A stretch of DNA of 47,264 nucleotides from the NCBI GenBank assembly GCA_020060385.1, contig JAGVAH010000023.1:1-47264 (forward strand), written 5' to 3'. Of the stretch, positions 33,101-41,278 are shown piece after piece. The notes under the pieces were generated by a model. That model did not search any database and had not been told where the DNA came from. It saw only the letters and a list, made by a program, of their open reading frames with translations. The position numbers were made by a program, and so were the translations under genes. Numbering within the stretch: the stretch's first letter is position 1; every line of letters starts with the position of its first letter. The DNA comes from Syntrophobacterales bacterium. GTDB taxonomy: Bacteria; Desulfobacterota; Desulfobaccia; Desulfobaccales; 0-14-0-80-60-11.

Positions 33101-34219
33101 CCCGGCGCTTACGGGCCCAATCTGGATAAGGTGATTACCAAGTCTGACACCTGGGACACCGAAAGGCAGGTGGCCGATGTTTATCTCCTGCGGATGAGCC
33201 ATTTATATGGGCAGGGGTTTTGGGGGGAGAAGATTCAAAAATCGGATAAAAAGACCCGGCAGGCCGAGGATCTCAGCCTGACCCTGTTCAAATCCGCGCT
33301 GTCGGGCACCAAGATGGCGGTGCATAGCCGGGCCGGCAATCTCATCGCCACCCTGGACACCGATGATTTCTTCCAGGAACTGGGGGGGATGGCCATGGCC
33401 ATCCGTACCCTGGACAAAAAAACGCCGGAAGTCTATGTTACCAATATGACCAATCCGGCGCGCCCCCAACAGGATACCCTGGAAAGATTCATGGGGCGGG
33501 AAATGCGCTCCCGCTACCTTAATCCGGCCTGGATCAAGGCCATGATGAAAGAGGGCTATGCCGGGGCCCGGTTCGTCGACAAGGTCATCGAGCATCTCTG
33601 GGGCTGGCAGGTGACGGTGCCCGAGGCGGTGGACGCGGCCAAGTGGAATGAGATGTACGAGACCTATGTCCTGGATAAGAACGGCCTGGATATCAAGAAG
33701 ATGTTTAAAGACGCCCAGAATATGTGGGCCTATCAATCCCTGGTGGCCCGGATGCTGGAGACGGTGCGCAAGGGATACTGGCGGCCTGATAAAAAGGTGA
33801 CGGCCAGGTTATCCCAGGAGTATGCCGGGAGCGCCGCAGAGGTGGGCCTGGCCTGTTGCGATCACACCTGCAATAATCCCTTGTTGACTGAATTTGCCGC
33901 CGCGGTGCTGATGTCCGTGCCGGGGATGGAGAACCAGGCGCAGCAATTTAAAGAGGCCCTGGAAGCCGTGAAGAATCCCCAGGCCGGGAAAGCCCAGGCT
34001 CCGGACGCCAAAAAATCTTCCCAGGATTTACCGGCCAAGGATTCCCCGGCCTCTGCGGACGGCAGCCGCCAAAAAGTGGAAGGCTACGAAGTCCAGGAGG
34101 TAAATAAATCTGGGTTCTCCGCCGCGCCCATCCCCTATCTGTTTATCCTGGGATTTCTCATCTTCCTGTTCCTCCTGCGGCTAGGCTGGAGAAGGAAGGG
34201 CGATAAAAAAGGCAGATAA
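30083..34219 (+). CDS. exported, membrane-anchored CobN/HmuS-like metal chelatase
   Basis: A 1378-residue protein of the CobN/BchH chelatase superfamily. The N-terminus has a signal-peptide-like segment (TRTLLCLGCLLFCLFTAPGWA), and the C-terminus a Pro/Lys-rich linker, one helix (IPYLFILGFLIFLFLLRLGW) and a basic tail, so the catalytic body appears to lie outside the cytoplasm. The core shows the metal-site motif AHIGTHGTHEWLPGKEVG near residue 620, MNRQV-type N-terminal domain sequence, and the C-terminal RNLIATLDTDDFFQELGGMAMA region. CobN normally inserts cobalt in the cytoplasm; an exported form instead resembles HmuS of Bacteroidetes heme loci, which removes metal. The start could also be ATG 30098. 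It is coupled to DUF2149 and controlled by the cobalamin riboswitch. Confidence 0.85.
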   Translation: MAGWCMCRNKTVSSGHAPRSRTRTLLCLGCLLFCLFTAPGWAKVAPIDVSLLLGDIPAKTAIEAVKALYREYPHLQSKVKFHLYPNLQPGARGQDLSPVSRSRLIFIMIMGNRQVEAARPELEEAIKQGGKVYGVMGGSLPADQKQMGLRIDKNIMAYFSAGGLENIKNALLYALNKDFSLQVSFQPPREIPPLGIYCYKTKKVFTDFQAYKQAYAAYRQGKPWIGVIGYKYHVGLGQVRDLEAISRSLEGAGFNVLPVYGPIEAIFEKFFCQDGGPAAAPGSGQAGSQDHGPHPLLSRVRLVIALGMKVGINPLVLIPLLSKLKVPVINAISLYGQSREAWEKSPVGLDIFSRSFLVANPEMAGIIQPTVVASKERRVDPATGFEYIVEEPIPERIARLTARVKAWINLQDKPNREKKIALVYYNYPPGKNNIGATTLNVLPDSLWEILRSLKEAGYDLGGREPVSKEQLFQDIQNYGRNIGNWAPGEVARLAQRAEKTVFSGKAQEGGGGGPVLIPLTVYQKWFKELPPGLQKFILKSWGPVEQSNIMIWRDAQGAKFLVIPAVRYGNLLFTPQPARGWEQDIKKAYHDVHVAPHHQYVAFYLWLQKGFKADAVAHIGTHGTHEWLPGKEVGFTREDPPEVLIQDLPNIYPYTVDDVGEGLQAKRRGLAVIIDHMTPPFDQAGMNKELKELAALINDYGVAKEKSSSLAAAKLQEINALAKQQGLLTDLKMAEIKTEGQIEEVEHYLKEIGEKQTPFGMHTLGKSPVEKYRRTTAEAILAIEKGLTGEERQARLADLEDRIKRSGPSEMEALIAALSGQYVQAAQGNDPIRNPDSLPTGKNFYAFDSTRLPASKTYEMGAQLARELIAGYQAKHGQYPDKLSFVLWATETIRHEGVMESQIMYLLGIKPQRNERGRVIGVEVIPRKELGRPRIDVAMVPSGLYRDLFPNLMDLLDQAVTLAKKQNEADNILRENILRTQKMLRAKGLALEQAERLAAVRLFTTPPGAYGPNLDKVITKSDTWDTERQVADVYLLRMSHLYGQGFWGEKIQKSDKKTRQAEDLSLTLFKSALSGTKMAVHSRAGNLIATLDTDDFFQELGGMAMAIRTLDKKTPEVYVTNMTNPARPQQDTLERFMGREMRSRYLNPAWIKAMMKEGYAGARFVDKVIEHLWGWQVTVPEAVDAAKWNEMYETYVLDKNGLDIKKMFKDAQNMWAYQSLVARMLETVRKGYWRPDKKVTARLSQEYAGSAAEVGLACCDHTCNNPLLTEFAAAVLMSVPGMENQAQQFKEALEAVKNPQAGKAQAPDAKKSSQDLPAKDSPASADGSRQKVEGYEVQEVNKSGFSAAPIPYLFILGFLIFLFLLRLGWRRKGDKKGR

Positions 34220-34261
34220 GGGAGAGGCAGGCGACACCCCCATGATTTCCGAGACCCCATT

Positions 34262-35047
34262 ATGAAGGTCCCCCTGGTTCTGGCGGCCTTCGGCACCACC
34301 ACCGCCGCCGGCAAGTCCTATGCCCTGCTGGAAGAACACCTCCGGGCGGCCTTCCCGGGCCATGAAGTGCACTGGGCCTTTTCTTCCCGGATGGTCCGGG
34401 ACTTTTCCCGGCAGCGCCGGGGCCGGCAGGTGCCAGGTCCGGTGGAAGTCCTGGAGGCGCTGGCGGCCCGGGGTTTTAAATGGGCCGTGGTCCAGTCCCT
34501 CCATCTCCTGGCCGGCCACGAATTTTATCGTTTGGTGGCGGAGGTGGAGGCCTGCCGGCTGCGCACGTCCATGGGCCTGCCCCTGTTCTGGGCGCCGGAG
34601 GATTATCAAGCCTTCCTGGAGGCCCTGGCGGCCAAGCTGGACATTATCGGCCAGGAGGAGGCCGTCATTTTGGTGGGACATGGCACGGATCACGCCAGTT
34701 GGGCCACTTACCTTGCTCTCCAACACCTGCTGTCCCAACGCTTCGGCCCCCGGGTCCATATCGGGGTCATAGAGGGCCAGCCCTCCCGGGAAGAGGTCCT
34801 GGCCACGGTGGTCCGGGCCGGCGTGAAGCAGGTAAGGCTTCTCCCCCTCATGCTGGTGGCGGGCCGTCACGTCCAGGAAGATCTGGCCGGGCCGGAAGAT
34901 TCCTGGACGACGTCGCTACAGGCAGCCGGGCTGACCGTCACCCTGGAGGCCACCGGCCTGTTGTCATACCCGGGAGTAATAAAAATTTTCCAGGACCATA
35001 TCGCCCAGGCCCTGGATGCCATACCCGGAGGGGATCAGGACCGGTAG
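34262..35047 (+). CDS. cbiK: sirohydrochlorin cobaltochelatase, CbiK type
   Basis: A 261-residue protein of the CbiK family, which inserts Co(II) (or Fe(II)) into sirohydrochlorin for anaerobic cobalamin, siroheme or heme biosynthesis. It starts VPLVLAAFGTTTAAGKSYALLEEHLRAAFP, has VGHGTDHASW with the first metal-ligand His near residue 140 and LMLVAGRHVQEDLAG with the second near 202, matching the CbiK ligand set. No signal peptide is present, so it is cytoplasmic, unlike the periplasmic CbiK of some Desulfovibrio. It ends the B12-controlled operon, 42 bases after the exported chelatase, which suggests that metal or tetrapyrrole gained outside is re-used in cobalamin synthesis. Confidence 0.9.
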   Translation: MKVPLVLAAFGTTTAAGKSYALLEEHLRAAFPGHEVHWAFSSRMVRDFSRQRRGRQVPGPVEVLEALAARGFKWAVVQSLHLLAGHEFYRLVAEVEACRLRTSMGLPLFWAPEDYQAFLEALAAKLDIIGQEEAVILVGHGTDHASWATYLALQHLLSQRFGPRVHIGVIEGQPSREEVLATVVRAGVKQVRLLPLMLVAGRHVQEDLAGPEDSWTTSLQAAGLTVTLEATGLLSYPGVIKIFQDHIAQALDAIPGGDQDR

Positions 35048-35067
35048 CCAAGGCACTTTGGGGCCTT

Positions 35068-35189
35068 ATACCAAGCCGCAATCCAACGGCAATTTCCCTG
35101 TAGGGGCGAACCTGGTGTTCGCCCGCCCGCACAGGGCTAATGCCAGATTCGCCCCTACAGTTCGATGTCTTTTGATTGCGAAATGGTAT
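35068..35189 (+). repeat. 122-bp MITE-like repeat, copy 3 (full)
   Basis: Same length and orientation as copy 1 at 15209-15330, with terminal inverted repeats ATACCAAGCCGCAATC and GATTGCGAAATGGTAT and the internal GTAGGGGCGAA / TTCGCCCCTAC hairpin. A few substitutions break perfect pairing inside the hairpin. Confidence 0.85.
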
Positions 35190-35243
35190 CAGACAATCTG
35201 GTTTTCCTGTGGCACCGGCAGATGGAACACAAAAATTTTCCGA

Positions 35244-37364
35244 TTAAGGGGGGTGGATCAGAAAACCTTTTTGATAAAGGTCTTCCACCGCCCTGGCCAT
35301 GAGGAGCAGCAGATCATCACTGGCGGCTGCGCCGCTTCCTCCCCTGGCCGTCTCCGCTTTTAAAAGGGCCAACAACTCCGCGGGGGTGGCCGCGCCGTTT
35401 AAATTCTTCAGAAGCCACATCACCAGAGGCGACACCTCCACAATCTTGTCCAGGGCATGGTTGTAAAGAAGGAGGACTTGATGGTCATGGGGGCCATCAT
35501 TCTTACTGTCCCCCGGCTCACCAGGCCAATGGGAAAATATTCCCACTGTCTGCTTTTGGGGGAGGATCAAGGGTAATCCCCACATTGCGGGGCGCAACCC
35601 TAAACCCTCCCGTCCGGCCTCCCGGGTTTTCCGGTACAAGTCTCCCAGGGCCGCGGCCCCGGCTTGGGAGAGGAAAATGAGGGTGTGGGCGTTGATTGAC
35701 AGACCGGCATAAGGATAGGGGGTCCCCTGATACAAGGCCTCTTGCAAAGACCTTTTAATCCTTTGTGCCTGCTCCGGCTGCGGACCGTAGGCGAATTTCA
35801 CCGCCAGGGGACTTTTCTCCCGGTCCGCGACCGCAAGCCCATAGGCACTGGGATTTTTTTCCACCTGAGAACCCCGCTGGAGTTCGAAAATGCCAAAAGA
35901 AAAGGTCGCGGCGCCGTGAGCCTGGGTTTGCACGAATTTTGAGGTTAGTTCCGCTTCTGCAGGCGTCTCTCCCGGGAAACCGAAAAAGAACTGGAGGTTG
36001 AAGGCTAACCCGAGGCGGCGGCAGTCCCCGATGATCCGGCGGATTTCCCCGGGGCTGGTCCCCTTGTCCATGAGAGCAAGGACCCGGGGGGCATAGGATT
36101 CCAGGCCGAAGATCAGGTTCAGACAGCCTGCCTCTTTAAGGCGCGCCAACAATTCCCCGGTGAGGGCCGGCTCGAAGCGCACTTCCCCCTGCCAGTAAAT
36201 GTCGGGCCCCCTTTCTTTGAGGAGGGTGGCCAGGGAACGCAAGGAAGAAGGGGGGATACAGTCATCCACGAAGGAAATGAATTTTCCCTGATGTCGCTGG
36301 TGCAGAGCAACCATATCGGCATGGACCCGCTCCGGGCTGCGGACCCGGTGAACCTGCCCCATGGCGGGTGAAACTGCGCAGAAGCGACACTTGGACCAGT
36401 AACATCCCCGGGAATTATAAAGGGAAAAGACGTTCTCCGGGGCCAGGTACAAGTCCAGGGGCAGCCCCCGGTAATCCGGGGTGGGGAGGAGGTCCGGATC
36501 CTCCATGCCAACAGGGTTCTTCCGCACCTCGCCCTGTACGCGGTAGACCAAGTTGGGGACCAGGGGCAGCGGCCCCCCCTGTTGGAGGGCGGACAGGAGG
36601 CTGTGCAAAGGGGTTTCGCCCTCAAAGGCGATGAGAAAATCAACCCAGTCAAATAAATCCGGACAAGCATCCAGGGTATCGTACCAGGCGCTGATGATGT
36701 TGCCCCCGAAGATTACCGGCGCCTCCGGCATCCTCTCTTTGAGAAGGGCCGCCAGAGTCATGGCCGGAATGACCTGGCTGGGATAGGTGAGGGAGATGCC
36801 CAAGGCGCCGGGAAGGAGATTTGTCAGTCTGGGGAGGAGGCGGGTGCCAAAAAAATCCCTGTAAGGGTTCCCCTGCCGGTCTTTCACCCAGGTCAACAGG
36901 TGAGGCAAGGTATCAAAGGCCGGACTCATTGGCCTGGAGAGGCTGAAAAGATGGGGAAACCATGCCGCCCCCAGAATTTCCATGGCTTCCTGGAGGGTAC
37001 GCTTGGTGTCATGCAGCAACCCGAGGTCTTGGAAACATTGCAGATTCCTTATTTGCTCGACCGCCCCCTCAATTTCCGGGAGCACCAGAGGGGCCTTCAA
37101 GGCCGCTTTGGCCAAAAGGGCGTATTCCCCCGCCTCCCCATCATCCAGGGCCTTCTTGCCGTCCAGCCGCTGCAGCCGCTGTTCCATGCGGCTCAGGGCT
37201 TGCGCCAGGCCTTCCCCGGTGAGCATATGCAGGGTGAACTCGAGGTTGGCGTCTATCTGGAAGACCTCCCAGCCGCGGCTCCGCAGGAAGGCTGTAAGGG
37301 CCGGCAGACTGGCATAAGGCTGGGTGGGGTCCCCCAGGGGTGGGAAAAGGAGGACGACCCTCAA
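35244..37364 (-). CDS. B12-binding radical SAM enzyme with C-terminal PqqD-like domain (copy 1)
   Basis: A 706-residue protein. The N-terminus is a cobalamin-binding-like domain (VVLLFPPLGDPTQPYASLPALTAFLRSRG; later GISLTYPSQVIPAMTLAALLKERMPEAPVIFGG). The radical SAM core begins at SRGCYWSKCRFCAVSP with an unusual C-x4-C-x2-C spacing, followed by GEVRFEPALTGELLARLKEAGC and LIFGLESYAPRVLALMDKGT. The C-terminus (residues ~630-706, IVEVSPLVMWLLKNLNG...) resembles a PqqD-type peptide-recognition domain. The start is TTG 37364, which overlaps the upstream stop (TTGA). B12-radical SAM enzymes methylate or rearrange unreactive carbons; here the likely substrate is the upstream peptide. Confidence 0.85.
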   Translation of the reverse strand: MRVVLLFPPLGDPTQPYASLPALTAFLRSRGWEVFQIDANLEFTLHMLTGEGLAQALSRMEQRLQRLDGKKALDDGEAGEYALLAKAALKAPLVLPEIEGAVEQIRNLQCFQDLGLLHDTKRTLQEAMEILGAAWFPHLFSLSRPMSPAFDTLPHLLTWVKDRQGNPYRDFFGTRLLPRLTNLLPGALGISLTYPSQVIPAMTLAALLKERMPEAPVIFGGNIISAWYDTLDACPDLFDWVDFLIAFEGETPLHSLLSALQQGGPLPLVPNLVYRVQGEVRKNPVGMEDPDLLPTPDYRGLPLDLYLAPENVFSLYNSRGCYWSKCRFCAVSPAMGQVHRVRSPERVHADMVALHQRHQGKFISFVDDCIPPSSLRSLATLLKERGPDIYWQGEVRFEPALTGELLARLKEAGCLNLIFGLESYAPRVLALMDKGTSPGEIRRIIGDCRRLGLAFNLQFFFGFPGETPAEAELTSKFVQTQAHGAATFSFGIFELQRGSQVEKNPSAYGLAVADREKSPLAVKFAYGPQPEQAQRIKRSLQEALYQGTPYPYAGLSINAHTLIFLSQAGAAALGDLYRKTREAGREGLGLRPAMWGLPLILPQKQTVGIFSHWPGEPGDSKNDGPHDHQVLLLYNHALDKIVEVSPLVMWLLKNLNGAATPAELLALLKAETARGGSGAAASDDLLLLMARAVEDLYQKGFLIHPP

Positions 37365-39466
37365 TTCTCTTCCCAGACCAGAAAACCCGCGGCTGCCAAT
37401 TGCTGATAGAAATCCAGCGCGGCTGGCCGGTTCTGCTCCCCCAAGGCGCCAAGGATCTCCCCGAGGCTAAATCTGCCGTTGCAAGGCTTGAGGAGCAGCA
37501 AACCGTGGTCTCCCACTTCCACAAGCTTCTCCTGGGAGGGATGAAAGAGATAGTTGGTGGGCATCCTCTTTATTCTCGTCGGTTCTTTGGCATCCGGAAC
37601 CGCGCCCTGTACCTGTGTGCGGATCACATCGAGATTAAAAAGCAGGGTTAAGGGCACCAGCCCATCTGCCAGTTTGGGGTGGCTGGCGCTTATCACCTCC
37701 AAACCTGGAGGGGTTGGTGGGCGGGGCAGTGCTTTGGGTTTTTCTCGGGGGGGCAGGAAAATGAGGTGGGCCCGGGACACCAGGTAAGTTTCTATCAGGG
37801 CGCGAAGCATCGGCCGGTCTTTGATCTCTTCCAGGAAAGAGATGGCCTCGTCCCCGCTTAAACCCTCCTCCACCTCGTAATGGGCATAAATTTTCAAGTC
37901 CTCCCCAGGGTTGGGAGGCAGGGTCGTAAGGCCGTATGGCGACGGCTGCTGGTATATCGGTGAGCTCTTCTCCAGGATGAAGTTGGTAAAGGCCACATGG
38001 CTTATGGCCTCGTGGTGCGCGGCAATAAAGGCCAGGGTCTTTTCCGCCTCCGCCCTGGTCTCGGTGGGAAAGCCGATGAAGAACATGACAAAAGTCCGAA
38101 TGCCTTGTTCCCGGCAGGCCTGGATAATCTCCCCGGCCTTCTCCGGGATTATGCCTTTATGCATCAGGTCTAAAACCCGCGGCGCCGCCGATTCCAGTCC
38201 AAACATGAGCATCCGGCAACCCCCTTGCGCCAATGCAGCCAGAGCCTCCCGGTCCAGGGCAGACTCCAGGCGCATTTCCCCAAACCATTGGTACGGAAGG
38301 CCCTGAACTCGAATTTCCTGGGACAGCCGCCGGGCCGCTGGCGGGGGAATGGCTTCATCCGTAAAGTAAAAATAAGAAGTCCCGTATTTCCGAGCCATTT
38401 CCTGCAACTCCGCCAGCACCTGGCTTATTGCCTTTTGGCGGAACCTCCCCCGGTAAAGTTGGGCGTGGGAGCAAAAGGCACAGCGGCCCCAGTAACAGCC
38501 GCGGCAGATGAGGCCGGGCAAAATAACCTGGGGTGACAGGTAATCCGCCAAAGGCAGGCCGTCAAAATCCGGACAGGGCAGAGCCTCCAGGGCAGGAGGA
38601 GGGGGAGGGGGAGGGGGCAGGTAGTGGCTGTCTTCCTCCCGGAAATGGACGAAACCTTTCACCTGGGCCAGATCTCCCCCTCGCCTCCAGGTGGTTAGCA
38701 GCTCCAGGAGGGGCAGCTCCCCCTCAAAAGGAATAAAGCCATCCACCATGCCGCTGAAAGGTCGCAGGGCCTCCCAGCCCCCTGCAAAAAAGCAGATCAA
38801 GCCCCCACCCACCACCAGGAAAGAATCCCTCAGCCGCTTTTTCAGCAGCCGGGCCAGGGTTAAACCGGGAATTAATTGACAGTAATAGTTGATGGAAATG
38901 CCGATAACCGCAGGATTGATTTGGCTCACTTGGGGCAAGCAGGACTCGAAAAAGGGAATAAAGATATTTTCCCGGTCATCTTCGCTAGCCCGGAGCACAT
39001 CCCCGCTTTGGGTCGGCAGATGGCTCATGGAAAATCCCCGGGGATACCAGCGGACAGGATAGTGGGCCGCGGAAATGAATTCCATGGCCCTGCGGATAAT
39101 GGTTGCAACCTGGAGATAGGAGGCCCGGGAGGCGTAAGTGGTGGTTTCTTTTAATGCCGCCAGGGCCCGGGGGGTGTTGGCCAGAAGGTAATCCTGGGAC
39201 AGGAAATTTTCTGCCAGCAGGCGATATTCCCCGGCCTCTGCAGCCGGCAGGTCGCGGTTTTGCTCCAACTCCCCCATACGGCGGGCAATGCGGGCGGCGC
39301 AGGCCGTCAGGTTCTCCCTGGACAGGAGGTAATAATAGGAGAGGAGATTAAGGTCGAGAAGGCGCACCTCCTCCCCCTTGGCTCTGAGAAACCCTGCCAG
39401 GGAAGCGATCCCCAGGGGCGGGTGGGCTGGGTCCGAGGCCGGTGGAAAGATGAGGAGGGTCCTCAT
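37361..39466 (-). CDS. B12-binding radical SAM enzyme with C-terminal PqqD-like domain (copy 2)
   Basis: A 701-residue paralog of the protein at 35244-37364. It has a B12-binding-like N-terminal half (LLIFPPASDPAHPPLGIASLAGFLRAKG; GISINYYCQLIPGLTLARLLKKRL; FLVVGGGLI), a Pro-rich patch (PPPPPPPPALEALPCPDF), the cluster motif RGCYWGRCAFCSHAQ, again C-x4-C-x2-C, then GEMRLESALDREALAALAQGGCRMLMFGLESAAPRVLDLMHKG. The C-terminal ~75 residues (LVEVGDHGLLLLKPCNGRFSLGEILGAL) look like a PqqD-type domain. ATG 39466. The two copies differ enough to act on different residues or steps. Confidence 0.85.
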   Translation of the reverse strand: MRTLLIFPPASDPAHPPLGIASLAGFLRAKGEEVRLLDLNLLSYYYLLSRENLTACAARIARRMGELEQNRDLPAAEAGEYRLLAENFLSQDYLLANTPRALAALKETTTYASRASYLQVATIIRRAMEFISAAHYPVRWYPRGFSMSHLPTQSGDVLRASEDDRENIFIPFFESCLPQVSQINPAVIGISINYYCQLIPGLTLARLLKKRLRDSFLVVGGGLICFFAGGWEALRPFSGMVDGFIPFEGELPLLELLTTWRRGGDLAQVKGFVHFREEDSHYLPPPPPPPPALEALPCPDFDGLPLADYLSPQVILPGLICRGCYWGRCAFCSHAQLYRGRFRQKAISQVLAELQEMARKYGTSYFYFTDEAIPPPAARRLSQEIRVQGLPYQWFGEMRLESALDREALAALAQGGCRMLMFGLESAAPRVLDLMHKGIIPEKAGEIIQACREQGIRTFVMFFIGFPTETRAEAEKTLAFIAAHHEAISHVAFTNFILEKSSPIYQQPSPYGLTTLPPNPGEDLKIYAHYEVEEGLSGDEAISFLEEIKDRPMLRALIETYLVSRAHLIFLPPREKPKALPRPPTPPGLEVISASHPKLADGLVPLTLLFNLDVIRTQVQGAVPDAKEPTRIKRMPTNYLFHPSQEKLVEVGDHGLLLLKPCNGRFSLGEILGALGEQNRPAALDFYQQLAAAGFLVWEEN

Positions 39467-39519
39467 GCGCTTAGGCTGCCCCCTGGTTCAAGGAAAAAAG
39501 AAGCAGGTGGTTGGCAAGT

Positions 39520-40641
39520 TCAGGGCTTGGGGTTGCTTTCCGAAGAATGAATTTTTTCTGGCAATATCCGAGGTTGCCCTTCTTGCATGACTCTGTGGAG
39601 ACAATAAGGATTATTGTGGGGGGAACCGGTGGCCCCGTAGGCCATGAACACGCATCCTCCCCGGCAGATCTCCCCAAATTCACAGCCGTCACAGTAACCG
39701 TGCAGGTCCTCCGGCTGAAAATCCCGGGTATAGGAGAAGTTTCCCTTTTTCTGCCAGATCTCCCCCAAAGACTGGCGCCGGACATTGCCTTCCACAAACC
39801 TGTCCGATTGCAGGGAAAGGCACCCTTTAACGTTTCCCTGGGACTCGATGCCCACATTCAGACAGCCCGCGGAACATCCGCACCAGAAGTTCAGACCTTG
39901 GCGATTGGGGGTGTTGCGCAATTCGAACTCATGGGCGGAAAAGTATCCTATGTTGTCCCCCACGCTGACGGCAACCTGCCGGCGGTTTTTGGCGGCGACG
40001 ATGAAATCCGCAATTCCGGGAAGGTCTTCAGGCTGAATTAAAAGTTCGGGATGGCTTTCCATGCGGCCCAGGGGCGACCCTAATTGGAGGCGCCAGACAT
40101 CAGCCCGGCGGGCGGAGATGAACTCTTCCAGCGCCCCCAGTTCAGGCAGATTTAAGCGGTTGATATGGGTTACAAAGTTTACCGGCAAGCCCTGCTCTTT
40201 GAGGACGTCGAAGGCGCGACAGACACGGTGAAATGAGTGCGGGTGCTGGCGGATATAATTGTGGGTCGGGGCCAGACCGTCCAGGCTGAGGGCGACCCGG
40301 CAAATGCCCGCGTCCTTGATTTGCCGGGCGATCGCGCCATCAATGATAAAACCGTTGGAAATGAGGGAGACCTTGAGCCCCAGGCTCACTAAATACTGGG
40401 CAATGAGGCGCCAGTCCGGACGGAGGAGGGCCTCTCCGCCGGAAAGGATGACTTTTTCGCAGCCTAAGGCGGCCAGGTCTAGGCCGACGCTCCGGATCTC
40501 CCCGAGGGAGAGTTCTTCACCCCGGGTCCACCCTTCGTTAACCTGGGAGGCACAATGCAGGCAACGCATATTGCAGATGAAGGTGATCTCCCAGACGCAG
40601 TATTTCGGCCGCAGATGGATATGGTCTAAGATCTCCCTCAT
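39520..40641 (-). CDS. radical SAM/SPASM peptide-modifying enzyme
   Basis: A 373-residue enzyme. The radical SAM cluster CNMRCLHC (C-x3-C-x2-C) lies near residue 24, GGEALLRPDW near 69, and SLDGLAPTHNYIRQHPHSF near 118. The C-terminal region has the SPASM Cys set: WCGCSAGCLNVGIESQGNVKGCLSL and CDGCEFGEICRGGCVFMAYG, which bind auxiliary Fe-S clusters in peptide-maturing enzymes. It is the first enzyme downstream of the candidate precursor gene (63 bases) on the same strand. It probably forms a crosslink or other bond on the precursor; the chemistry is not predictable. Confidence 0.9.
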   Translation of the reverse strand: MREILDHIHLRPKYCVWEITFICNMRCLHCASQVNEGWTRGEELSLGEIRSVGLDLAALGCEKVILSGGEALLRPDWRLIAQYLVSLGLKVSLISNGFIIDGAIARQIKDAGICRVALSLDGLAPTHNYIRQHPHSFHRVCRAFDVLKEQGLPVNFVTHINRLNLPELGALEEFISARRADVWRLQLGSPLGRMESHPELLIQPEDLPGIADFIVAAKNRRQVAVSVGDNIGYFSAHEFELRNTPNRQGLNFWCGCSAGCLNVGIESQGNVKGCLSLQSDRFVEGNVRRQSLGEIWQKKGNFSYTRDFQPEDLHGYCDGCEFGEICRGGCVFMAYGATGSPHNNPYCLHRVMQEGQPRILPEKIHSSESNPKP

Positions 40642-40704
40642 AAGGCGCCGGCTAGATCAACAGGAGTTGCCTTTGGTTCTTTCCTGGCACCAGCCATTTC
40701 CGGC

Positions 40705-40902
40705 TCAGGCGATCCCCACCCCGCCGCCGCCGCCATCGCCATAGGCGATCTCATCAGCCAGGGCATGCTCCAGGCGCTTGGCCAGGTCCACATCCTTCAC
40801 ATGAACTTTGATTTTCTCTCTGATTAACTCCTTGAGATCTTCACACTTCCAGACATCGACCATCACCGGCATCTTAATAGGCTTCTTGGTCTTTTCCGCC
40901 AT
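40705..40902 (-). CDS. candidate RiPP precursor peptide with Gly-rich C-terminus
   Basis: A 65-residue peptide. The N-terminal ~50 residues look like a charged amphipathic leader (KCEDLKELIREKIKVHVKDVDLAKRLEHALADEI), and the end AYGDGGGGGVGIA is an obvious core-like Gly run with Tyr, Asp, Val and Ile. GGAG lies 8 bases upstream of the ATG. It stands first in an operon with one radical SAM/SPASM and two B12-radical SAM enzymes that carry PqqD-like leader-binding domains, the arrangement expected of a RiPP. No export or protease gene is seen. It could also be an unrelated small protein. Confidence 0.65.
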   Translation of the reverse strand: MAEKTKKPIKMPVMVDVWKCEDLKELIREKIKVHVKDVDLAKRLEHALADEIAYGDGGGGGVGIA

Positions 40903-41278
40903 GATCCATCTCCTTGTAAATTTTATTGTCTCTAAAAACCAGTTGGTTAGAAGGTAAGGACGAGAAAAGGGAGCGGCAAGGCGTCCAATTAAAAAAAATC
41001 TACTTTTAGAAAATTTACCACTTATCTTGAGAAAATTCTAACCGAAATGCTGGATTGGAGAGCCTGGAAGTAAAAAATTTCCCTCTCTTGACACCTAACA
41101 ATATTTGCGGCTATCTCTTGACAATGTGGCCGGATTGCTTTTTGATTTGGCCCAATCTTCTCGGTCAATTTACGGATCTTCAGCAAGGAGACAAAAGACC
41201 CGGGGGTGACGGACAACAAGGTAAATATGGTGGTTTTCCGCGGGAAATGCGGTAAACTCGCCTTAAGGAGAGGCATTC
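40903..41278. other. divergent intergenic region with tandem promoter candidates for the carbonic anhydrase
   Basis: No gene. Two plus-strand promoter candidates lie here: TTGACA 41088-41093 with CTATCT 41111-41116 (17-bp spacer), and TTGACA 41118-41123 with TTTGAT 41141-41146 (17 bp). AT-rich sequence at 40920-41040 would serve the RiPP operon on the minus strand, but I could not choose a clear -35/-10 pair. Confidence 0.4.
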
